Of a stretch of 64,000 bases of DNA, positions 26,394 to 37,770 are shown piece by piece. The translations under genes and the position numbers were made by a program. The notes beneath the pieces were generated by a model. The model was not told where the DNA came from and ran no database searches. It saw only the letters and a program-made list of their open reading frames with translations. The first letter of the stretch is position 1. Each line of letters starts with the position of its first letter. Source of the DNA: Symsagittifera roscoffensis (taxonomy: Eukaryota; Xenacoelomorpha; Acoela; Convolutidae); contig NC_087067.1 of the NCBI RefSeq assembly GCF_963678635.1, positions 57,700,388 through 57,764,387 of the forward strand. Direction: 5' to 3'.

Positions 26394-26406
26394 TGTCCGG
26401 GGAGTA
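26394..26406 (+). promoter_or_regulatory. Candidate polypurine tract / plus-strand primer region
   Basis: TGTCCGGGGAGTA sits directly against the 3' LTR, where a polypurine tract must lie. Only GGGGAG is purine, so it is a weak tract; GATGGGGA ten bases upstream is an alternative. The same 12-mer recurs at 13177, 13303, 13345 and 15793. Confidence 0.45.
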
Positions 26407-27283
26407 TGTGCCATTCTGCCAGATGGCACAGCGCAACCTTCCGACGAAGCACGAATCAGAGAGAAAAGGCCTTAACAGCAAAAACGTGCTTGAAAGGAGG
26501 GTCAGATTACACTGGAATATTTATTTTTAAAATTTCGATTTTCAAGTTGATATTTCTCAGAAATACGAAAAACGGCCATTTTGAGCCAAAAAGTGACGAA
26601 AATTAGAACAACGACAGATATTGTGAAAAACAGTCGTACAAGAGACGAGAAATACGAAGCCTCTTATCGTGGCAACAACACACGATAAGGACCTTAGCAG
26701 TGAATATTGGTGGAGAAGGAGGCTTCAGTGGGGGAAGGAATATACCACGGAACCCTCCCGGGACGCAAATCAGAAGAGATAAGAGCGTTATCGCCGGAAT
26801 ATCACGGGAGCGGAGGCTTTGTCCCCCAGAGACTGTTTATGTGAAGGGACTGTATAGAACTAACTTTGTAGCTACCTGAATGTCATAGATCTATTAATTA
26901 ACACCGTTATTGTTTGGTATTTCAGAATATGAGTAGCTAGAAAGAGGAAAGGGTCAATCCATCTCCAATGGATTTAATATAGAACTGTCACACAGAAACA
27001 TATTAAAATAGGTTGCTCGAGCCGTGTTTTTAATGACAATCACGTAGTCTGAGGATCCGAGACTCAGCTATGTGGTTGTGTTCGTATGTAAACGAAAGCT
27101 GATCAAAAGTCGTTTGACTGATGGCCTAAAAATGGTAACTTTTTACTTTGCCCTAGACAGACCAGAAAATCAACTGGCAAGGTCGAGACGGTGAAAAGCG
27201 ATTAAGGTAACTGACGCCTGCCAGTCGTTAATAGGTACTTTTCCTACGCTCCGTCGCTGTGTAGTATTTGGGCGAATGTTACA
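26407..27283 (+). repeat. 3' LTR (877 bp)
   Basis: Aligns with 2741-3623 over its full length. A 6 bp deletion (near 27200) accounts for the length difference, with about 22 substitutions. It starts TGTGCC with the same terminal palindrome and ends GTTACA. The 67 bp inverted-end unit is at 26436-26502. Confidence 0.92.
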
Positions 27284-27785
27284 AAAGTAGCCAAATAAAT
27301 CATTGATTTCTGCAATTATTTTTGAACAAACTGTCAGTTTGAGCAAGCCAGGTAGCTATCGAAGCAAATTCAGATACGGACTGATGATGAAAGCAAATTA
27401 AATTGTGCTATAAGCAGTATAATTTCGGTTTAATTCTTTTTTTTTCAAACATAAGTCCAAACCTTTAGTTTTCGCTTAACTTTTCCATAATGTTTGGCAA
27501 AATATGATCTGAAACGCTGCATTGAGAGGATTTTGTCACCTGTTAACATCTGTATAGGATCAAAATGAGCCTTGGACGATTAAAAACTGACTTTTATACA
27601 GTTTTTTTCTTTGTACATGTTTTTCGATTAAGCACTTATGGTAGGTGCTTTTTGTGCAGACTCGACTCAAAACTGTTTTTTCATAAAAACAGCATTATTA
27701 TAGTGCATATTATAAAAACCTTGCCATTTTGACCGGTTTCATAATGAAAGCTACCAGTCAGCCAGTCGTGGGCCATACTGTCTTC
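27284..27785. other. AT-rich right flank, nothing recognised
   Basis: About 500 bp of AT-rich sequence after the 3' LTR. No coding frame, RNA gene or inverted repeat stood out. A short self-complementary stretch (AAACTGTTTTTTCATAAAAACAG) is near 27671. Confidence 0.5.
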
Positions 27786-29110
27786 CAGTACCCATTTTTG
27801 CTCGTTTTGACAGGTCTTTGAACTTTTTTTGTGAAGACCTCCGTTCTAGTTGAGGATCCGTACATGGTACCATGCCTTGACTTTTATGTATACTGCAGCT
27901 AGGATGATACAACTTCGAGGTTAAGCGTAGAATAGACCAGTGTTCATGATGTTAGCATCATGAGTACGGTTAAAATAGGTTTAGTCAGGTTTTTAAGTCA
28001 ATTTTTGTTTTTACAGGTCTTTGTTTTTAAATGAGTATACATCAGTCTTTTAAGAAGAACTCTTCGTAGAGATGACGGATTTACGTGAGAGGGGTTTCAT
28101 TAGTTTGTTCTTGAGAAAACTTTCTAGTACCCGAGTTTGTTTGTTTTGATAGGTATTTAGGAAAAATATATGCATATTTATTAGAGAAACGTTGAAACCA
28201 GTTGAAGGGCTCGATAAAAGATGTAATAACTCATAGTATATTGAAGCTATGATGATAAAACTTTGAGGTTAAGCGTAACATACAACTGTATTGACGATGT
28301 TATTATCAGATTTACTGTTAAAATTTTTTCAGTCACTTTTTTTGGTCATTTTTTGTTGTTGCAGGCCTTTTTTTTTGTAATCGGTACACATCAGTTTTTT
28401 AAGAACTCGTCGTAGAGAAGACGGATTTAAGTGAGAGGGGTATCATTAGTTCGGTATTGAGCAGGGCTTTCTCCTAGTACCCGAATTTCTTTGTTTTGAT
28501 AGGTATTTAGGAAAAAAATATGCATATTTATTAGAGAAACGTTGAAACCAGTTGAAGGGCTCGATAAAAGATGTGATAACTCATAGTATATTGAAGCTAG
28601 GATGATAAATCTTCAAGGTCAAGCATAAAATACAACTGTATTGATGATGTTATCATCAGATTTAATGTTAAAATGTTTTCAGTCACTTTTTTTGGTCATT
28701 TTTTGTTGTTGCCGGCCTTTTTTTTTAAATCATTACACATCAGTTTTTTAAGATGAACTCGTCGTAGAGAAGACGGATTTAAGTGAGAGGGGTATCATTA
28801 GTTCGGTATTGAGCAGGGCTTTCTCCTAGTACCCGAGTTTGTTTGTTTTTGTAAGTATTGAGGAAAAATATATGCATATTTATTAGAGAAACTTTAAAAC
28901 CAGTTGAAGAGCTAGATAACAGATTTGATAACTCAATGTGCATTGAAGATAGATTAATGAAACTTTGACCTTAAGCGTAAAAGATAACAGTATTGATGAT
29001 GTTGTTATCCGCTATGCTGTTTAAATAGTTTTAGTCAGTTTTTTTTCGTCATTTTTAGATGTTACAGGTCTGGTTTTTGTAATAACTACTCATATATTTT
29101 TTATAAGCAT
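27786..29110 (+). repeat. ~350 bp tandem repeat next to the satellite
   Basis: Units recur with landmark AGTACCCGAGTTT at about 28126, 28476 and 28828, plus a diverged copy near 27787 (offsets about 339, 350 and 352 bp). Each unit also carries TATGCATATTTATTAGAGAAAC (absent from the oldest copy), a GATGATG/TTATCATCAGA stretch and a TTTTTGTTGTTGC stretch. The repeat differs from the satellite further right, although the period is similar. Confidence 0.75.
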
Positions 29111-30595
29111 CTCGTAGTACAATTGTTGAATTCAATTAGAGAACCACCATTCGGATGATCCTTGTTGTGAATGTTGTTGTTGCTCTAGTTGTTGTCGTTG
29201 TTGCTTTAGTTGTTGCAGTTGTCGTTGTTGCTGTTGTTGTTGTCGCTGTTGTTGTTGTTGCTTTTGTTGTTGTTCTGAAATGTGGTTTTAATTTTTTTTC
29301 TTAACTGCAAGGTACTTTTTTTGTTGCGTAACATTCAGTTACTATCGGACGGTAAACGTCACGTAGTCTCTATTTGGCAATATCAAATATGTCTTTTTAT
29401 GTGTTCATCCTTCAAGCGATTTTTTGTGGTACAATTTTTTTTCAATTTTTACGACTGTGTGTGGCTAGTAAAGTCATCTTGATGTGTTCATTATTGGTCC
29501 ATTCAATAAGTCTACTGGGTCAACGATCGTCGCAGAAGCGAATTTGCGCTGAGGTGATTTTTTGTTCCAAAAAAATTGTCGTCACAGTACTGGCGGTTTT
29601 TCTTTCTTTTTGGTCTTGACTACCAGACATTATTTGAGTTTTCACAAGTTTGAAAGGCAATGGTGCCTTTTTGGGTTTGGTGATGACTTTATAACTTGTT
29701 AAGGGTACTTGGGAAGGCTTAATTTTTTCTTTCAATTTTTTTTCCTGGAATCATGTCTTTTTATGTGTCTATCAGTGATGCGGTTTTTCTCGTTACACGT
29801 TTTTCCATTTTTGATCACAGTGACTGGCTGACATAGTTTTTTTGATGTGCTCATTTTTGTTCATTTAATCAATTCTACTAGTGTTGCGATTGTTGCACTA
29901 GCGAATTTGCGCTGGAGTGATTTTGTCTCAATAAAGTTGTCACAAATTGGTAGTTTCCACTATCTTTTGGTCTTGGCTACTGAATGTTTCTTCAGTTTTG
30001 ACATCTTTGAAATACCCAGGGACGCTTTTTCGGGATGTTAATGCGTAATGCGTTGTAGACATGCTGACGGTTCCTGGGAGTACTAAGGTTTTAATTTTGG
30101 TATTTATGTTTCTGAAATATGACTTTTTTTGTGTTCATCTTTGATGCGATTTTTTGTGATACAAGTTTTTCATTTTTGAGGACAGTGTGTGACTAGTTAA
30201 GTCATCTTGATGTGTTCATTGTTGTTTCATTCGTCAAATCTACTGGTTAGGCGATAGTTGCAGAAGCGAATTTGCGCTGTGGTGATTTTTTGTTCGAAAA
30301 AAATTGTCGTCACAGTACTGGCAGTTTTTCTTTCGTTTTGGTCTTGACTACCAGACATTATTTGAGTTTTCACGAATTTGAAAGACAGTGGTGCCTTTTT
30401 GGGTTTGGTGATGCCTTTATAACTTGTTAAGGGTACTTGGGAAGGCTTAGTTTTTTATTTCACTTTTTTTTTCCTGGAATCATGTCTTTTTATGTGTCTA
30501 TCAGTGATGCGGTTTTTCTCGTTACACGTTTTTCCATTTTTGATCACAGTGACTGGCTGACATAGTTTTTTTGATGGGCTCATTTTTGTTCATTT
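28459..30595 (+). repeat. 2,137 bp segmental tandem duplication, copy 1
   Basis: From GAGCAGGGCTTTC at 28459 to CATTT at 30595, repeated almost identically from 30596. The segment spans the ~350 bp repeats, the (TTG)n tract and the first satellite units. Confidence 0.92.
29172..29275 (+). repeat. Imperfect (TTG)n trinucleotide tract, copy 1
   Basis: About 100 bp of GTTGTTGTT with CTTTAG, CAG and CGC interruptions. A diverged trinucleotide repeat that could read as poly-Gln/Asn on the minus strand, but no ORF uses it. Confidence 0.85.
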
Positions 30596-32731
30596 GAGCA
30601 GGGCTTTCTCCTAGTACCCGAATTTCTTTGTTTTGATAGGTATTTAGGAAAAAAATATGCATATTTATTAGAGAAACGTTGAAACCAGTTGAAGGGCTCG
30701 ATAAAAGATGTGATAACTCATAGTATATTGAAGCTAGGATGATAAAACTTCAAGGTCAAGCATAAAATACAACTGTATTGATGATGTTATTATCAGATTT
30801 AATGTTAAAATGTTTTCAGTCACTTTTTTTGGTCATTTTTTGTTGTTGCCGGCTTTTTTTTTTTAATCATTACACATCAGTTTTTTAAGATGAACTCGTC
30901 GTAGAGAAGACGGATTTAAGTGAGAGGGGTATCATTAGTTCGGTATTGAGCAGGGCTTTCTCCTAGTACCCGAGTTTGTTTGTTTTTGTAAGTATTGAGG
31001 AAAAATATATGCATATTTATTAGAGAAACTTTAAAACCAGTTGAAGAGCTAGATAACAGATTTGATAACTCAATGTGCATTGAAGATAGATTAATGAAAC
31101 TTTGACCTTAAGCGTAAAATATAACAGTATTGATGATGTTGTTATCCGCTATGCTGTTTAAATAGTTTTAGTCAGTTTTTTTTCGTCAATTTTAGATGTT
31201 ACAGGTCTGGTTTTTGTAATAACTACTCATATATTTTTTATAAGCATCTCGTAGTACAATTGTTGAATTCAATTAGAGAACCACCATTCGGATGATCCTT
31301 GTTGTGAATGTTGTTGTTGCTCTAGTTGTTGTCGTTGTTGCTTTAGTTGTTGCAGTTGTCGTTGTTGCTGTTGTTGTTGTCGCTGTTGTTGTTGTTGCTT
31401 TTGTTGTTGTTCTGAAATGTGGTTTTAATTTTTTTTCTTAACTGCAAGGTACTTTTTTTGTTGCGTAACATTCAGTTACTATCGGACGGTAAACGTCACG
31501 TAGTCTCTATTTGGCAATATCAAATATGTCTTTTTATGTGTTCATCCTTCAAGCGATTTTTTGTGGTACAATTTTTTTTCAATTTTTACGACTGTGTGTG
31601 GCTAGTAAAGTCATCTTGATGTGTTCATTATTGGTCCATTCAATAAGTCTACTGGGTCAACGATCGTTGCAGAAGCGAATTTGCGCTGAGGTGATTTTTT
31701 GTTCCAAAAAAATTGTCGTCACAGTACTGGCGGTTTTTCTTTCTTTTTGGTCTTGACTACCAGACATTATTTGAGTTTTCACAAGTTTGAAAGGCAGTGG
31801 TGCCTTTTTGGGTTTGGTGATGAATTTATAACTTGTTAAGGGTACTTGGGAAGGCTTAATTTTTTCTTTCAATTTTTTTTCCTGGAATCATGTCTTTTTA
31901 TGTGTCTATCAGTGATGCGGTTTTTCTCGTTACACGTTTTTCCATTTTTGATCACAGTGACTGGCTGACATAGTTTTTTTGATGTGCTCATTTTTGTTCA
32001 TTTAATCAATTCTACTAGTGTTGCGATTGTTGCACTAGCGAATTTGCGCTGGAGTGATTTTGTCTCAATAAAGTTGTCACAAATTGGTAGTTTCCACTAT
32101 CTTTTGGTCTTGGCTACTGAATGTTTCTTCAGTTTTGACATCTTTGAAATACCCAGGGACGCTTTTTCGGGATGTTAATGCGTAATGCGTTGTAGACATG
32201 CTGACGGTTCCTGGGAGTACTAAGGTTTTAATTTTGGTATTTATGTTTCTGAAATATGACTTTTTTTGTGTTCATCTTTGATGCGATTTTTTGTGATACA
32301 AGTTTTTCATTTTTGAGGACAGTGTGTGACTAGTTAAGTCATCTTGATGTGTTCATTGTTGTTTCATTCGTCAAATCTACTGTTTAGGCGATAGTTGCAG
32401 AAGCGAATTTGCGCTGTGGTGATTTTTTGTTCGAAAAAAATTGTCGTCACAGTACTGGCAGTTTTTCTTTCGTTTTGGTCTTGACTACCAGACATTATTT
32501 GAGTTTTCACGAATTTGAAAGACAGTGGTGCCTTTTTGGGTTTGGTGATGCCTTTATAACTTGTTAAGGGTACTTGGGAAGGCTTAATTTTTTATTTCAC
32601 TTTTTTTTCCTGGAATCATGTCTTTTTATGTGTCTATCAGTGATGCGGTTTTTCTGGTTACACGTTTTTCCATTTTTGATCACAGTGACTGGCTGACATA
32701 GTTTTTTTGATGTGCTCATTTTTGTTCATTT
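30596..32731 (+). repeat. 2,137 bp segmental tandem duplication, copy 2
   Basis: Second copy, about 99% identical by eye (a few substitutions, one T-run length change). At 30595/30596 it joins satellite sequence in mid A-half to the ~350 bp flank repeat, and it continues normally into the array at 32732. Confidence 0.92.
31309..31412 (+). repeat. Imperfect (TTG)n trinucleotide tract, copy 2
   Basis: Same tract carried in the second copy of the 2,137 bp duplication. Confidence 0.85.
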
Positions 32732-34785
32732 AATCAATTCTACTAGTGTTGCGGTTGTTGCACTAGCGAATTCGCGCTGGAGTGATTTTGTCTCAATAAA
32801 GTTGTCACAAATTGGTAGTTTCCACTATCTTTTGGTCTTGACTACTGAATGTTTCTTCAGTTTTGACATCTTTGAAATACCCAGGGACGCTTTTTTGGGG
32901 TGTTAATGCGTTGTGGACGTGCTGAAGGTTCCTGGGAGTACTAAGTTTTTAATTTTGGTATGTATGTTTCTGAATTATGTCTTTTTTTGTGTTCATCTTT
33001 GATGCGGTTTTTTGTGGTACAATTTTTTTTCATTTTTGAGGACAGCGTGTGGCTAGTTAATTCATCTTGATGTGTTCATTGTTGTTTCATTCGTCAAATC
33101 TACTGGTTAGGCGATAGTTGCAGAAGCGAGTTTGCGCTGTGGTGATTTTTTGTTCGAAAAAAATTGTCGTCACAGTACTGGCAGTTTTTCTTTCTTTTTG
33201 GTCTTGACTGCCAGACATTATTTGAGTTTTCACAAATTTGAAAGACAGTGGTGCCTTTTTGGGTTTGGTGATGCCTTTATAACTTATTAAGGGTACCTGG
33301 GAAGGCTTAATTATTTATTTCACTTTTTTTCCTGGAATCATGTCTTTTTATGTGTCTATCAGTGATGCGGTTTTTCTCGTTACAAGTTTTTCCATTTTTG
33401 ATCACAGTGACTGGTTGACATAGCTTTTTTGATGTGCTCATTTTTGATCATTTATTCAAATCTACTAGTGTTGCGATTGTTGCACTAGCGAATTTGCGCT
33501 GGAGTGATTTTGTCTCAATAAATTTGTCACAAATTGGTAGTTTCCACTATCTTTTGGTCTTGGCTACTGAATGTTTCTTCAGTTTTGATATCTTTGAAAT
33601 ACCCAGGGACGCTTTTTCGGGGTGTTAATGCGTTGCGGACGTGCTGACGGTTCCTGGGAGTACCAAGTTTTTGATTTTGGTTCTTGTGTTTCTGAAATAT
33701 GTCTTTTTTTTGTGTTCAGCTTTGATGCGATTTTTTGTGGTACAAATTTTTTCATTTTTGAGGACAGCGTGTGGCTAGTTAAGTCATCTTGATGTGTTCA
33801 TTGTTGTTTCATTCGTCAAATCTACTGGGTAGGCGATAGTTGCAGAAGCGAATTTGCGCTGTGGTGATTTTTTGTTCGAAAAAAATTGTCGTCACAGTAC
33901 TGGCAGTTTTTCTTTCTTTTTGGTCTTGACTGCCAGACAATATTTGACTTTTCACAAATTTGAAAGACAGTGGTGCCTTTTTGGGTTTGGTGATGCCTTT
34001 ATAACTTGTTAAGGGTACCTGGGAAGGCTTTATTATTGATTTTACATTTTTTTCCTGGAATCATGTCTTTTTATGTGTCTATCAGTGATGCGGTTTTTCT
34101 CGTTACACGTTTTTCCATGTTTGATCACAGTGACTCGCTGACATAGTTTTTTTGATGTGCTCATTTTTGTTCATTTATTCAATCCTACTCGTGTTGCGAT
34201 TGTTGCACTAGCAAATTCGCGCTGGAGTGATTTTGTCTCAATAAAGTTGTCACAAATTGGTAGTTTCCGCTATCTTTTGTTCTTGGCTACTGAATGTTTC
34301 TTCAGTTTTGACATCTTTGAAATAACCAGGGACGCTCTTTCGGGGTGTTAATGCGTTGTGGACGTGCTGACAGTTCCTGTGAGTACTAATTTTTTAATTT
34401 TGGTTTTTGTGTTTCTGAAATATGTCTTTTTTTTGTGTGCATCTTTGATGCGATTTTTTGTGGTACAAATTTTTTCATTTTTGAGGACAGCGTGTGGCTA
34501 GCTAAGTCATCTTGATGTGTTCATTGTTGTGTCATTCGTCAAATCTACTGGGAAGGCGATAGTTGCAGAATCGAATTTGCGCTGTGGTGATTTTTTGTTC
34601 GAAAAAAATTGTCGTCACAGTACTGGCAGTTTTTCTTTCTTTTTGGTCTTGACTGCCAGACATTATTTGAGTTTTCACAAATTTGAAAGACAGTGGTGCC
34701 TTTTTGGGTTTGGTGATGCCCTTATAACTTGTTAAGGGTACCTGGGAAGGCTTAATTATTGATTTCACTTTTTTTTCCCGGAATC

Positions 34786-37770
34786 ATGTCTTCTTATGTG
34801 TCTATCAGTGATGCGGTTTTTCTCGTTACACGTTTTTCCATGTTTGATCACAGTGACTGGCTGACATAGTTTTTTTGATTTGCTCATTTTTGTTCATATA
34901 TTCAATTCTACTAGTGTTGCGATTGTTGCACTAGCGAATTCGCGATGGAGTGATTTTGTCTCAATAAAGTTGTCACAAATTGGTAGTTTCCACTATCTTT
35001 TGGTCCTGGCTACTGAATGTTTCTTCAGTTTTGACATCTTTGAAATACCCAGGGACGCTTTTTCGGGGTGTTAATTCGTTGTGGACATGATGACGCTTCC
35101 TGGCAGTACTAAGTTTTTAATTTTGGTATTTATGTTTCTGTACTAAGTTCTGTACTAATTTCTGTACTAAGTTTTTAATTTTGGTATTTATGTTTCTGAA
35201 CTATGTCTTTTTTTGTGTTCATCTTTGATGCGATTTTTTGTGGTACAAAATTTTTCATTTTTGAGGACAGCGTGTGGCTAGTTAAGTCATCTTGATGTGT
35301 TCATTGTTGTTTCATTCGTCAAATCTACTGGTTAGGCGATAGTTGCAGAAGCAAATTTGCGCTGTGGTGATTTTTTGTTCGAAAAAAATTGTCACAGTAC
35401 TGGCAGTTTTTCTTTCTTTTTGGTCTTGACTGCCAGACATTATTTGAGTTTTCACAAATTTGAAAGACAGTGGTGCCTTTTTGGGTTTGGTAATGCCTTT
35501 ATAACTTGTTAAGGGTACCTGGGAAGGCTTAGTTATTGATCTCACTTTTTTCCTGGAATCATGTCTTTTTATGTGTCTATCAGTGATGCGGTTTTTCTCG
35601 TTACACGTTTTTCCATTTTTGATCACAGTGACTGGCTGACATAGTTTTTGATGTGCTCATTTTTGTTCATTTATTCAATTCTACTAGTGTTGCGATTGTT
35701 GCAATGGCGAATTTGCGCTGGAGTGATTTTGTCTCAATAAAGTTGTCACAAATTGGTAGTTTCCACTATCTTTTGGTCTTGGCTACTGAATGTTTCTTCA
35801 GTTTTGACATCTTTGAAATACTCAGGGACGCTTTTTCGGGGTGTTAATGCGTTGTGGACATGCTGGCGGTTCCTGGGAGTACCGTGTTTTTAATTTTGGT
35901 ATTGATGTTTATGAAATATGTCTTTTTTTGTTCATCTTTGATGCGATTTTTTGTGGTACAAAATTTTTCATTTCTGAGGACAGTGTGTGGCTAGTTAAGT
36001 CATCTTGATGTGTTCATTGTTGTTTCATTCGTCAAATCTACTGGGTAGGCGATAGTTGCAGAAGCGAATTTGCGCTGTGGTGATTTTTTGTTCGAAAAAC
36101 ATTGTCGTCACAGTACTGGCAGTTTTTCTTTCTTTTTGGTCTTGACTACCAGACATTATTTGAGTTTTCACAAATTTGAAAGACAGTGGTGCCTTTTTGG
36201 GTTTGGTGATGCCTTTATAACTTGTTAAGGGTACCTGGGAAGGCTTAATTATTGATTTCACTTTTTTTCCCTGGAATCATGTCTTTTTATGTGTCTATCA
36301 GTGATGCGATTTTTCTCGTTACACGTTTTTCCATTTTTGATCACAGTGACTGGCTGACATAGTTTTTTTGATGTGCTCATTTTTGTTCATTTATTCAATT
36401 CTACTAGTGTTGCGATTGTTGCACTAGCGAATTCGCGATGGAGTGATTTTGTCTCAATAAAGTTGTCACAAATTGGTAGCTTCCACTATCTTTTGGTCCT
36501 GGCTACTGAATGTTTCTTCAGTTTTGACATCTTTGAAATACCCAGGGACGCTTTTTCGGGGTGTTAATTCGTTGTGGACATGATGACGCTTCCTGGCAGT
36601 ACTAAGTTTTTAATTTTGATATTTATGTTTCTGTACTAACTTCTGTACTAATTTGTGTGCTAAGTTTTTAATTTTGGTATTTATGTTTCTGAACTATGTC
36701 TTTTTTTGTGTTCATCTTTGATGCGATTTTTTGTGGTACAAATTTTTTCATTTTTGAGGACAGCGTGTGGCTAGTTAAGTCATCTTGATGCGTTCATTGT
36801 TGTTTCATTCGTCAAATCTACTGGTTAGGCGATAGTTGTAGAAGCGAATTTGCGCTGTGGTGATTTTTTGTTCGAAAAAAATTGTCACAGTACTGGCAGT
36901 TTTTCTTTCTTTTTGGTCTTGACTGCCAGACATTATTTGAGTTTCACAAATTTGAAAGACAGTGGTGCCTTTTTGGGTTTGGTAATGCCTTTATAACTTG
37001 TTAAGGGTACCTGGGAAGGCTTAGTTATTGATCTCACTTTATTTTCCTGGAATCATGTCTTTTTATGTGTCTATCAGTGATGCGGTTTTTCTCGTTACAC
37101 GTTTTTCCATTTTTGATCACAGTGACTGGCTGACATAGTTTTTGATGTGCTCATTTTTGTTCATTTATTCAATTCTACTAGTGTTGCTTTTGTTGCAATG
37201 GCGAATTTGCGCTGGAGTGATTTTGTCTCAATAAAGTTGTCACAAATTGGTAGTTTCCACTATCTTTTGGTCTTGGCTACTGAATGTTTCTTCAGTTTTG
37301 ACATCTTTGAAATACTCAGGGACGCTTTTTCGGGGTGTTAATGCGTTGTGGACATGCTGGCGGTTCCTGGGAGTACTGTGTTTTTAATTTTGGTATTGAT
37401 GTTTATGAAATATGTCTTTTTTTGTTCATCTTTGATGCAATTTTTTGTGGTACAAAATTTTTCATTTTTGAGGACAGTGTGTGGCTAGTTAAGTCATCTT
37501 GATGTGTTCATTGTTGTTTCATTCGTCAAATCTACTGGGTAGGCGATAGTTGCAGAAGCGAATTTGCGCTGTGGTGATTTTTTGTTCGAAAAACATTGTC
37601 GTCACAGTACTGACAGTTTTTCTTTCTTTTTGGTCTTGACTACCAGACATTATTTGAGTTTTCACAAATTTGAAAGACAGTGGTGCCTTTTTGGGTTTGG
37701 TGATGCCTTTATAACTTGTTAAGGGTACCTGGGAAGGCTTAATTATTGATTTCACTTTTTTTCCCTGGAA
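34786..37770 (+). repeat. Satellite block with ~1,493 bp two-dimer higher-order unit
   Basis: A-half spacings alternate 773, 720 and 774 bp. The long units carry a ~53 bp insertion built of CTGTACTAA(G/T)TT repeats (35139-35190 and 36630-36682). Units starting near 34786 and 36278 match each other better than their neighbours, as do those near 35558 and 37052. Confidence 0.8.

Larger units (their letters stand above)
2741..27283 (+). mobile_element. Giant (~24.5 kb) Ty3/gypsy-type LTR retroelement
   Basis: Two direct LTRs (2741-3623 and 26407-27283) bound a primer binding site, a ~3.3 kb leader, gag-protease, RT, RNase H, integrase with HHCC and DD35E motifs plus a GPF module, a macro-like domain, and a further ~8.7 kb frame with an SGNH domain. 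The order RT-RNase H-integrase identifies the Ty3/gypsy group. Most Ty3/gypsy elements are about 5-12 kb, so this one is at least twice the usual size, mainly because of its leader, long gag and second frame. Base composition is clearly less AT-rich in the coding part than in either flank. No perfect target-site duplication longer than 3 bp (AAA) is visible. Multiple stops and frameshifts make this copy defective. Confidence 0.93.

Noticed and set aside
2735-27289. Target-site duplication of the retroelement
   Set aside because: The bases before the 5' LTR (TCAAA) and after the 3' LTR (AAAGT) agree only as AAA, too short to call.
29172-29275. Minus-strand poly-Gln/Asn protein from the (TTG)n tract
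   Set aside because: No extended minus-strand frame with a start covers the tract.
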